This document shows, piece after piece, positions 54,763-64,000 of a stretch of 64,000 nucleotides of DNA. Source of the stretch: Gracilaria gracilis (taxonomy: Eukaryota; Rhodophyta; Florideophyceae; Gracilariales; Gracilariaceae); the NCBI GenBank assembly GCA_030374805.1, contig JARGSG010000200.1, positions 372,001-436,000 of the forward strand, read 5' to 3'. Every line of letters begins with the position of its first letter. Within the stretch, counting starts at the first letter, position 1. A program made the position numbers and the translations under genes. A model generated the notes under the pieces. That model saw only the letters and a list, made by a program, of their open reading frames with translations. It had not been told where the DNA came from and ran no database searches.

Positions 54763-56559
54763 TCACGCGGCGCCCTCCTTGAGCTTTTGGTGCCAAAAGT
54801 TGATGTGCAAGTGGAGCACCACCGGGTCGACGAACAGCGCCTTGGCCACCACCACCAGTACCTTCTGCTCCTGCGCCATCATTAAGCCGTCCGCCGTACT
54901 GATCTTCACGGCCGCCTCGATCAGCAGCTCCTTCTCCACGTCGCTCATGAACTTGTGCTCGCCGCGCACCAGCTTGAACACGTCGTCGGTAGCCTCCTTG
55001 CCGCTCAGCCGCGGCCGCGCGTCCACGGCCGCCTGCAAGCGCTCCTCCGACAGCTCCGTGCGCATCACCGACCGGTACACCCTCCGCAGCTCCTGCAGCT
55101 CCGTGCGCTTAATGCTGCCGTCGATGGCGGCCACGCGCACGCACAGCGCCACCAGCAGCGCGTCGAAGCGGCACGCGTGCTGTCCGCCCGCGCGGACGGC
55201 CCAGCGCAGCCGCTCCATGCTGCGCTGCTTGGAGAAGTCGCAGCTGAAGCGGGGGTCCATCTTGCAGCCGTTGGCCATGGACGACGTGCTGTCGAACGAG
55301 TGGAAGGTGAACAGCTCTACGAGCTTCTTGGCGAACTTGGCGCCGCGCACCGAGTTGCCGTACTGGTCGAGGCGGGGCGAGAAGAACGCAAAGCCGCCCA
55401 CGTTGGGCAGCACTAGGAACACCACGCCGCTGACGCCCGACTTGCTGGGCATGCCCGTGTGGAAGAAGAACTCGCCCGCGTTGTCGTAAAAGCCGCAGAA
55501 GCTGAGCACGGACAGCGTCTTCTTCACCACGTCGCTGTCCAGCACAAATTGGCCCGAGATAGGGTTGGTGCCGGCGTTGGCCAGCGTGGCGGCCACGATA
55601 GACATCATGGCGGCGTTGGCGGTGACGGAGCACGCGCGCAGGTAAAAGTCAATCATGGTGGGGGGCTGCACGTCCGGCGGCAGTCCCTTGCGCGCCTTCA
55701 TGGAGTACGCGATGCCGACGTTGGAGTCGGCCGTGTCGCGCTCTGACAGGAACGTCTCCTCCGAGAAGCCGATGTCTCCGACAAGTGAGTCGCCCGACAG
55801 CTGGCGCCACACCGGCAGCAGCACTTCCTCGCATAGCTCCTTTCCACGTGTGCCGTGCTCGTCGTCGCACTCGCGCTCCAGCAGATCCGGGTGCGCGGAC
55901 GCCAACGCGGCGGCGGTCATCATGGCGCCGCTGTTGACCATGGGGTTGAAAGGGCGGCTGTCCGGCAGCAGCGTCATGTCGTTGAACGGCCGTCCGCTGG
56001 GCTCGATGCCGCACCAGCGCAGAGTGTCGTGCGTGCCCAGTTTCTGCAGCGCGAGCGCAAAGGTGATGGGCTTGCAGGTGCTCTGCACGGAGAACATGTC
56101 CCTGGTATCGCCGAGCTCGAAGAACTGGCCGTCGACGGAGCAGAAGGCGACGCCGAAGCGGTCGGACGGCGCGTCGCGCAGCACGGGGATGTATTGCGCG
56201 TTCTGGCCACTGGCGTCCGGCCGCACGTCGTCGAACACGTACTGCAGCATGGCGCAGAAGGCCGAGAAGTCGGCGATGGCCAGCTCGTGCGTGGCGACGC
56301 GGTGCAGCAGCGTGAGGTTGGGGCGCGCCAGCTGCAGCAGCTGCTGCTCGCTGAGCGGCTGGTGCGGCGGCAGCGCGCGCAGCTGCGCGTACACGTCGGC
56401 CAGGCGCGCGTCGCCGTCGAGCAGCCCGGCGCGCTGCAGCGTGGCGCGCACGGAGGCGGTCGTGGGCGCGGCGGTGCCAGCCGCGCGTAGCCCGTGCGTG
56501 AGGTCGGCAGCGTCGCAGCTGAGCGCGGCGGCAGCGGCGGGCGAGAACGAGGGGCTCAT
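54763..56559 (-). CDS. Glutaminase (GLS-type) with C-terminal TerB-like domain
   Basis: 598 residues, single exon; the ATG at 56559 is chosen because upstream codons lack another ATG. It hydrolyses glutamine to glutamate and ammonia. Residues about 30-115 resemble the EF-hand-like helical region before the catalytic domain of animal GLS. The catalytic domain (about 118-410) has the nucleophile motif QSTCKP (Ser160, Lys163; SxxK), RPFNPMVNSGAM, FSEETFLSERDTADSN, SVTANAAMMSIVAATLANAG, and GMPSKSGVSGVVFLVLPNVGG. In place of ankyrin repeats, residues about 455-590 form a TerB-like all-helical domain with two acidic turns (VAAIDGSIKRTEL, ISTADGLMMAQE). Strongly GC-rich third positions, unlike the AT-rich flanks. 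No mitochondrial targeting peptide is obvious. Confidence 0.93.
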   Translation of the reverse strand: MSPSFSPAAAAALSCDAADLTHGLRAAGTAAPTTASVRATLQRAGLLDGDARLADVYAQLRALPPHQPLSEQQLLQLARPNLTLLHRVATHELAIADFSAFCAMLQYVFDDVRPDASGQNAQYIPVLRDAPSDRFGVAFCSVDGQFFELGDTRDMFSVQSTCKPITFALALQKLGTHDTLRWCGIEPSGRPFNDMTLLPDSRPFNPMVNSGAMMTAAALASAHPDLLERECDDEHGTRGKELCEEVLLPVWRQLSGDSLVGDIGFSEETFLSERDTADSNVGIAYSMKARKGLPPDVQPPTMIDFYLRACSVTANAAMMSIVAATLANAGTNPISGQFVLDSDVVKKTLSVLSFCGFYDNAGEFFFHTGMPSKSGVSGVVFLVLPNVGGFAFFSPRLDQYGNSVRGAKFAKKLVELFTFHSFDSTSSMANGCKMDPRFSCDFSKQRSMERLRWAVRAGGQHACRFDALLVALCVRVAAIDGSIKRTELQELRRVYRSVMRTELSEERLQAAVDARPRLSGKEATDDVFKLVRGEHKFMSDVEKELLIEAAVKISTADGLMMAQEQKVLVVVAKALFVDPVVLHLHINFWHQKLKEGAA

Positions 56560-59500
56560 GGCGGATGCGCGCTGCGGCGGGTGGGCGGCGGCGGTGTATG
56601 CGGGACGGTGTACGCGGGAATCGGCGGTGTATGCGAGCGACAGCAGGGGCGGCGGCACTTGCGGGTGAAGGTGAATCGGATGCAAAAGGCGTTGCGGGGC
56701 GTTGGCTGTGGGAGGACAAACTGCGACGGGCGGGCTGCGGGCGCGAGTGCGCTGCTCCGTTTTATGGCGATTAGCGGCTTGTGCTCGCTGTGCTAATGTC
56801 GGCGGGGGTTGCGTGCGGACGGCGGTTGGTGTAGATAACCGTTGTGCAGTGCGGCAAATGTATCCGAAAAAATGGTTGTGATTTCACTTTGAACAATGAT
56901 ATGATAATTTGACGCCATGTCTCTATGGCTTCAGAAAGAATGTTAGGTTTCGAGTCGTGTTGTAGCCGTGTTGTGTTTTGTATCGATTTTTGAGGAGAAA
57001 CAGATAAACACTGACGGATTCTGTTGTATGATAAGATCGTCGGAACGCGCTGGAAGAACCAAGAAAGATGCAATAAAGCAAAAACAATGGACAACACAGG
57101 CTTTTCTCCACAGGCCATGCTTTTTTTAAAGGATTTATATAGGCATTGGGGTTTTCACCCTTTTCAGGCAGACTAGCAACGTTCCGTTGCGTCGCCGACC
57201 TATTCTACGTCTCTCTAGGGGGGGATGCTGGTTTAGGCAACGTATTTTCCCACTTTGATTTTGACAAAGAATTTAACTGCTCATACTACATTCTCTCCAG
57301 CTACCGAGATATATAATAGGGGGTTAAAACAGAGGCAAAACACAAGGAGGACAATGAAAAGAGTCTTTACACTCTCAATGCCGTTCTAAACCAGTTATCA
57401 AATGATAGTTGAAAAATGTGCGAAAGATAGATTCTAGATCTATTATTCATAATAAAGACACCGAAGATGGAGAGAGACTGAAGAAAATTTAAAGATTATC
57501 TATGAGGTTCTGCAAGGCGCTTCGTGATCACTTTTCAGAAGTTCTTCTGGAAGAGACCTATTCCATTTTTTTCTACAATTTTTATTACTTTTCAGAAGCA
57601 TTGCTGATGTGGATTTTTGGTTATAATTTGTGGATGGAATAGCATACTTTCGGCTCCCCGACCTTAACCCTTGGGGTGGATTAAAAAAGTATTCTCTTCC
57701 GGGAACGACTTTTTATAGAATAGGTAGCAGGGAAAGCTCTTCCAACTGGAAGAGGAGGGGCTCTTCAGAGCGGAATAGCCCCTCCTCCAGGTACATTCGT
57801 TACATAGGAACAACCGCAAATCAACACTGTCCTCCTCAGCATGCTGCATTGCTGTTAAGACAGACTGAAGTAAACGATAATGCATTCGAATGAAGATTTT
57901 TGGTAAAATTTTGTACACAACACCCATCTCTCGAGCAGCGCAGCTTGGAAAAAATGTCGACAAAACACAAAGTTCTTGAATGTTGATAACTTGTCGGTTT
58001 ATAATTTTTGGCTCACTTTAGTTCTTTTTACTTGTTGGAAGTGCTTTAACTACCTATATATTGTTTGTTCTGCTTTCGATTATACCAAATTTCCCGCTTT
58101 TCCCTGTATGATAACGTTAGTATAACGGAAATATAAAACCATCATGAAAAACTAGTCTCCGCATAGTTCTACAAAGTAGTTACGTTCTATTCAAGCGTAC
58201 AAATATGAGATCTCGAACTAGACAGATACAGACGAACAAAGTTGTTGACCAAAAAGTGTTCTTCCATTTGCACTTCTACTCTTCTTCATCAGCCAGGCAG
58301 AAAAGAAGATAAAGCTATCTCAGAAACTACAAATTAGCTCAATTTAACGGAATAGTGCATTTTTTACTTCAAAATGACATCTGCATGTCCCGCTCTTCCT
58401 TCAAACTTTTTAAAGTTTTTTTTCTGTTGCTCTAAGAGACGATTCAATTTATTCGTTTACTTTGACCCAACCGGTCCTTTTGTTCTTTGTAACAGACAGT
58501 TTCTATTTGACCTTTCATTGGTGGACCGCAACGTGTTATTTTCTTTTCATAAAACCAATTTGCTAACAATGCTTTTATGACATCGTTTGCAAAAAATGTA
58601 CCAATTTCCCGCTATTCCCTGCCAGATGCTTGTGCCTGTGTCTGAGAGCCGCCTCTATAGTCAACGTCTCCAATCAGCGATTCGAGAAGCTGGCTTTTCG
58701 AAGAAAATGGTCGCAAAGGTCTTTTGAGAACAGTTTCGATTGTGAAAAAAAGCCATTTTTTTTGGAATCGTTTTTTAGGATGCTAAACGAAAACTCATTT
58801 GAGCTTTCGTTTTATTTACTTTAATTTGCTAATGTACTTTGCATATGAAAGGTTTAAAATAATCTTTAGAGATAGGCGTTATTTCACAGTACCAAGCATT
58901 TGGTGCGAAGAGGATAAAATCTTTGTAGAGGGTTAATATGAAGAAAAGGAAATTTGGAGTCAAACTGGTTGCAAAGCCAAATCTGGGAAACTCTGGATGT
59001 TTCTTTTCCTTGCATTCTCATTTGTTGGTACTAAAATGATCCAAACGGGGTGTCTGTCCAGAAAGACAGAAAAATGCGCCGTGTGACACGGCGCATTTGT
59101 AGATCAAAATATGCAGCTCAGTGGCATTACTTTTGAAACAGCTGTAAGCTTTCTACTGTATATATAAGCCGTAGATTTTGCCACCCCGCCAATTTCGAAA
59201 GAGATCACCAAAAACATGCATACCTCTAATTTTTAAGCAGATTTTGATTGAGAATTGTGCACTTTAGATCAAAACACCTAGCTTTGCTTCCGTAGTAGGA
59301 GCTTTGCGATCATGTGTAAAGCTCCCGCCAAATAGAACGTCGTCCCTCTCGGAGTTATCGGCACTGGGCGTGCAGAACGTGATCTGGGAGCATGTGCTGA
59401 AGATGATTGTCTTAGAACGCAGACTGGAACAACGCGTAGTGGATGGTGGCGCAGCTGCACGAAAAGAGTTTGTGGTACCCCCGCACGGCCGCTGTCTGAG

Positions 59501-60812
59501 ATCCCACTGGCTCTACAGACGCAGTCGCCGGAGCAGCAGCCTGCTCCATCGCCGCTCCTGTAAGCGCCCAGTCCGATACTGTTCCTCCAGAAATATTATT
59601 GAAAGACAAGTGTAGAGGCTCGTTCAATGTAGCATCATCACGAGCCTCCCTTGGCTCGTTTTCAGGAGCGGCATGTGGAGCGTCTGCTTATGTTCTTCCC
59701 GACAGGTTGGGTGGCTGGTTTCGTCTCTGACTCTGACGTTTGTTTGACTTTTCTTGTGCACCTCTAGAGCTCACCTCAAGGTTGTTTCCAACCCTAAACG
59801 GCCTTCTGCCATCACCTCCAGAAGAACTTTGAGGATAAGAGCTCATGACTCGATACGGTTGGTACAAGAAATATTGGAGTTCGTTTAACACAAAGGTGTG
59901 ACCAACTAGAGAGTAGAGAACCAATTGCTGTTGCTTTTGCCGAGTTAGAAGTGTACTTTTGTAGTGCCTCCCCTCGCGTGTGTAGTGGCTGTCCGCTGCA
60001 GGTGACAGACACTATCATGTCCTGGGCTTACTTGCACTCACACAACAAACACCCGTTCCACCAATAACGAAATCATCATCTTCATATCCAATATTATTCA
60101 CTGCTAAAATAACATCCCTGTTTTTATGCTGCCGGTCTTGGCCGCCTAAGTTTCTATCCACGAATGGCGCGACTTATTCGTTTGCACTCGAGCCTCTGCT
60201 GGCACGGAGTCCTACAACTGGCGTTCTCTCTTACATTTCAACCACTTACGTTGCTGTCGTTTATTTCTAAACCATTACCATTTGATTTTTCCTTTATTCT
60301 ATCATTTCCGCCAACGCGTACTCACAGGCGACAATCAGCAGTTCTGAGAATTTTTGAGTTAGTTTTTCACATACAAATATTTGCACAAAAGTTAAGTCGA
60401 CATAAACCTTAGGTAAACCAATTAAACGAATTAGTTCAAATTCTTTAAAAAAGAGGTTTTATGTGACATACGTGTAGAGACCACACTGCTTACAGTAGTG
60501 TCGTTTCTAAAGCTTACATATTTCTCAAACTAGTACGGGTACGTGTACAGGTACTCGAGATGTGTTTGAGAGCCATTCGCATCCACGGCCAACGTGGGCG
60601 GCCCAAGAAAGGCGTGAAACCTGCAGAACAGCTCTTGACATTCCCATGCAGCCGTACAGCCACATAGCCATAATTAACAAACGTAGAGTGCATTCAACTT
60701 AACAACGTCGTTCCCAAATGGTTACAACAACCCTACTCACCATCCACCAACCCTTGGAGCACTTTCGTACACATTGCCCAAAGCCTCAACGTGCTACCAA
60801 ATGTTTTCCTGC
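56560..60812. other. Long AT-rich gene-free region
   Basis: Apart from the promoter side of the glutaminase gene, I see no supported gene. Short frames near 57630, 58374, 59278-60018 and 60164 show no recognisable protein. Two copies of the 19-nt motif AATTTCCCGC...CCCTG stand in the same orientation at 58088-58106 and 58603-58621. Confidence 0.5.
59072..59098. repeat. Perfect 12-bp hairpin
   Basis: AAATGCGCCGTG, loop TGA, CACGGCGCATTT, in AT-rich DNA with no adjacent gene. Confidence 0.6.
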
Positions 60813-63529
60813 TCACACGTTGTCGTCCCCGTTGCTGGGCGCCTCGTCGCTTACCTCACCGTCGCCGTCGCCGTCTCCGACGCCCGCGCCACCTTCTGCC
60901 CCAACGACTTGCTCGCCCGTTCCGTCCGCATCCGCCCTTCCGTGCTGCTGTTCGCGCGTTTTCACATCGTGCAGTATAGGATATCTGCCTTCCTTGAAAG
61001 CCGGCTGCGGCCTCCATCCCTCCCACTCCCAATAGTACTTCGTCACACCATGATCGTCCGTAATGAACTTCTTCGTAGCCTTCGTGTTCAGTCTGTACTC
61101 GCAGCCACACGAGCATCCCGTAGAGACAGGCGCCCCATCCACATTACTTTCTTCGCGAGTCACTTCGTCCGTGCTGTGCTCTGCTTTATTACCGTCATCC
61201 GAGGCAGCATCCACTTCCGTTTCTGACTCTTTCCCATGTGAATCCCGAACCCCCTCCTTTTCAGCTCCAAGTGGAACAAGATCTTTGTCTCCGTATTCTT
61301 TTCTCAATACTTTCATGCCGGCTTCAAACACATGTATCCAATACGCCCATTCAAACTTGAACCCTGTGTCACGAAGTCCGTAGACTTCACCGAGGGAGTC
61401 TCTCCATGTCTCATCGCAGTGAATTATTTCCATTCGAATTTTTCTACTTTTTCGATCCCAAGAGATTATGGCTTTGAAATTTCCAAAAGATGAATCAAAC
61501 AAATTATAAGGAAGATCTATGACAACCTCATTCCTTTTTGTTGTTGGCCGCAGAATAGGGAGACCCAGCAAACACAGAAACATTAGCTCCAGATCAGAGG
61601 GGCCGTATGCGCACTCATCATTCTGTACCAATCCCAACAAATGATTCTGGCATTCCCAAATGAGTCGTTCGTTCAGTGCACTGCTCACACTGAGTGTATA
61701 CAGAGCTGATGTCACCACCCGGGAAAACTCATCACTTAAATAAAATTCAACATAAGCACCATCTCGTATCTTTGGGCTCCATACGTTTGTTTCCATATAG
61801 TTCGGCTTTTGGAGTTGGGTCCATTTGGCCAAACAATCGCGCACCGTTTCCATGATATATCCAATGAATATGACATCGCCTCCGCCATACAAGATGGATG
61901 CCAGATCAATATCTAGCAGGGCAGGCGGCGCACTTTTCGGCAAATTCCACCGATGCCAGTGTTCCTGTTGAATCCTACACCGAGGAATAACCTTCCTACC
62001 GCCATATACCTCACGAGGCTGTCCATTGTCTGCACAAAGTTCCTTGTAGTTAAAACTTAGGTCCATCTCACTGCACGATGGACTGCCAGAACCACTGAAA
62101 AAAACCCCGAGGTGTAAAGCCCCAATATTGTCCGAGTGTATGGTATACTCAACAATTCTTCTCTCCGAATAGTCACTCACCCGTCTAAATGTGCCACGGT
62201 CTGAAATTGTTGCATCCCAAATTGCTGGGTGCTTCTCATAAGCAGCTCTATGGAAATTCCAGTAACGAAAATCCAGCATATTCCCATGAACTCGATTGGT
62301 ACTCGAAGTACGACTTTTAACATCTGCTTGCAATTGGTCGCCATTTCCACTCCTGAGCACCTGACTGTTCGATTCGCTTCTGAATGCTTGTTTATCTGCT
62401 CCCGCTTCCGATATTTCCTTGATCAGTTGTGAACCCAAAAAAGAGAAGAAACTTTCCAAGTGGAAGAAATCCCTTGAATTAATTTGACCTCGTCATCTTT
62501 CCTAGAAGGGCTTTTTTCGAACAGTTCTTCCGGCAAATTATCTACAAGACGTTTGATCTTTGACTCGTACATGCCAAATGAGCTATACTCTCTCCACATC
62601 AAAAGAGAAACCGCACTTGCACCAAATGGCATCATCATTCCATTCCGAAATTCTTGGATCGTCAGTGGTTTTTGACAAAGGATAATGGTAGACCATAAGT
62701 TTGACCAGTTGAGAGCAATGCGGTCCTTCTCAGAATTACATGAACTTCCGGTAGTAAGCATCAGCGCATTAATCACTGCGTACGTTCGCTTGAACTGTCC
62801 CTTTTTTTCATCATCGTGAATAATACATTTAGCTTTTACGCAGTCCCTTAGCCAACCTTTCCCAAACTGTGCAAGAAAAGGAATCATATATCTAATACAG
62901 GAATTTTCAAAGTGTCGTGGCGCAAACCACGGCTCTTCCGACGAAAACCATTCGTGCGGACGAACCAGCCTCAAAAAGTTAAATTCGAACTGGACATCGC
63001 ATTCACGGAACTCATTATCAATCATGGAGCTGTTTACGCGCATTGACAAAGATTTCCGGTTCAATTCTTTGTCATTAGAGCGATTGCCGAAAGGATTATC
63101 TAGTGTGTAACCGTGTTCTTGGAGATGGTTCATACAGAATTTGACCCACTTCCAATACCGATACGCTTGCCACAAGCCCCAAGAGGTTCGAGCGAAGTGA
63201 AATGCAGAAAGACACACCGCGACTATAGCAGCACACATCTCTTTGTAATCGCGATCCGCTCCCTGCAGGCATATGTACCAAATCGTGTACGGAATGGTTG
63301 GTACGGCAATGGTAATCTGAATTGCGCCCTCAATGAAAATCCTTCTGATGGTTTTCCAGCGTTCGTTGATAAGGTCAAGCAAGGCGAGCATACCCCATGG
63401 CAGAAACACGGCAACATATGCAGCTACGACAATCCCGGGGTGGTCCGAAAGGTTATCACATTCCTTGTCTACCAGGTCACAGACAGCTTGCTTGCAGCCG
63501 TCCGAAAAGTCAAGGGCGCACTCGTTCAT
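60813..63529 (-). CDS. Membrane protein of unknown family, probably one intron
   Basis: Two long minus-strand frames cover it: ATG 63529 to 62489 (347 codons), and 62417 to 60813 (534 codons plus stop). A 71-nt GT-AG intron at 62418-62488, phase 0, joins them exactly (DDE | EISEAGADKQ). Its donor GTCAAA is weak, the acceptor follows a TTTCTTCTCTTTTTT tract. A frameshift near 62450 is the alternative. Three hydrophobic helices lie at about 32-54, 65-88 and 97-118; the remainder is soluble with a Trp-rich globular part. Near the C-terminus comes a Cys cluster (GCSCGCEYRLN), then an acidic/Gly-rich tail. I recognise no family. An integral membrane protein with a large C-terminal domain; function unknown. 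Confidence 0.65.
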
Positions 63530-64000
63530 TGTGAGGCGCGTAGAAAGCGAAATCGGAAAAGTTTGGCCAAGGGAGCAATGTGGTGCAGATACACAACGGC
63601 GTGGCTCCGTGACGGGGCGAGGGAAAAGAAGGGCGGGCGTTGAAGCTCGCACAAAGTCGAGGTGAGCTCGCGACAAAGACGCCAGACACGGAGCGGAAGA
63701 ACGGTTCCGAACGGAAAAGCGAGTCGGGACGGGTGATTTATGGCAGATGCTTTGCCAACTGTGAGAGTCTCGGGAGAGCGAACAAACTGATATGTAGGCT
63801 CAGATTCATCGCCCGGCGCGCGCCCTCGAATGGTGTGGTTGTGGCAGTCCGCCAACGTGGCGCTCTCTCCGCAGAGGCTCTGCCAGCACCGGCTGTGCCG
63901 GCACCAGCTCAGCTGCCGCACCTCCCGGTGACCTCGCGGGAGATCTGAGCTTCGGCGGCCCTGCGAGGCCCGCCTGGAGCCACTCTACAATAAATGGGCC
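63530..64000. other. 5' flank of the membrane-protein gene and possible LTR start at the edge
   Basis: The first 300 bp should hold the promoter; no clear TATA box seen. From about 63831 (TGTGGTTGTGG) to the edge the sequence is GC-rich and ends CTCTACAATAAATGGGCC, similar in layout to the Copia LTR's GCCTACAATAAACAGG. It could be the start of another LTR, cut by the window. Confidence 0.25.

Noticed and set aside
55655..56668. Long plus-strand frame (337 codons) opposite the glutaminase
   Set aside because: It is the GC-rich complement of a conserved enzyme gene and has no recognisable domain.
56560..56685. Upstream extension of the glutaminase by 42 codons
   Set aside because: It would need a TTG start. 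The ATG at 56559 is the first ATG and leaves all conserved regions intact.
57600..60420. Several 60-100 codon frames in the AT-rich region
   Set aside because: No homology, motif, or codon pattern stands out; lengths are as expected by chance.
63530..63676. Upstream extension of the membrane protein by 49 codons
   Set aside because: The only start there is TTG; the ATG at 63529 precedes the first hydrophobic helix at a normal distance.
1..64000. CRISPR arrays, rRNA genes, bacterial operons
   Set aside because: No regularly spaced repeats, no rRNA sequence, and spliceosomal introns plus retrotransposons point to a eukaryotic nucleus.

Overview
The window looks like nuclear DNA of a eukaryote with few, short introns and a heavy load of transposable elements. 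My best guess is a florideophyte red alga (Chondrus-like). This rests on single-exon or one-intron genes, a secreted ephrin-receptor-type Cys-rich protein, an NB-ARC/WD40 receptor, and Copia plus chromodomain-Gypsy elements nested in gene-poor DNA. It is inference; no rRNA or organellar marker is present.

Host genes are few and lie mainly at the two ends. An intact single-exon NB-ARC-WD40 (NLR-like) gene runs off the left edge (1-3725, minus). A Cys-rich secreted protein with one frameshift lies at 9747-10666 (minus). A decayed second copy of the NLR, without its NB-ARC, is at 19150-21693 (plus). A GLS-type glutaminase fused to a TerB-like domain is at 54763-56559 (minus). A three-helix membrane protein of unknown family, probably with one 71-nt intron, is at 60813-63529 (minus).

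Everything else is mostly mobile DNA. A Tc1/mariner element (4022-9093) was split by an intact piggyBac-type element (4528-7394) that made a CTAG target duplication. A complete Copia element (11616-18781, TSD CTTTT) has two 309-bp LTRs. A LINE (22736-23184 plus 46974-about 49020) was split by Gypsy element A (23185-46973). Element A in turn was split by Gypsy element B (32544-44258, opposite orientation, TSD GTATC). A also carries a 550-bp solo LTR, and B carries a 281-bp MITE. A third Gypsy copy (C) survives as LTR plus gag at 50070-53162.

The most striking signal is a shared architecture. The Copia element and both Gypsy elements each carry a long accessory coding region on the ANTISENSE strand, between pol and the 3' LTR and starting next to that LTR. 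In Gypsy A and B the antisense proteins are homologous to each other. In Copia the protein is different: it has papain-order Cys/His/Asp motifs, and the gene has its own TATA-like box and a consensus 53-nt spliceosomal intron readable only on the antisense strand. All three copies have picked up in-frame stops, so these insertions are decaying, but the long preserved frames argue that the ancestors expressed them.
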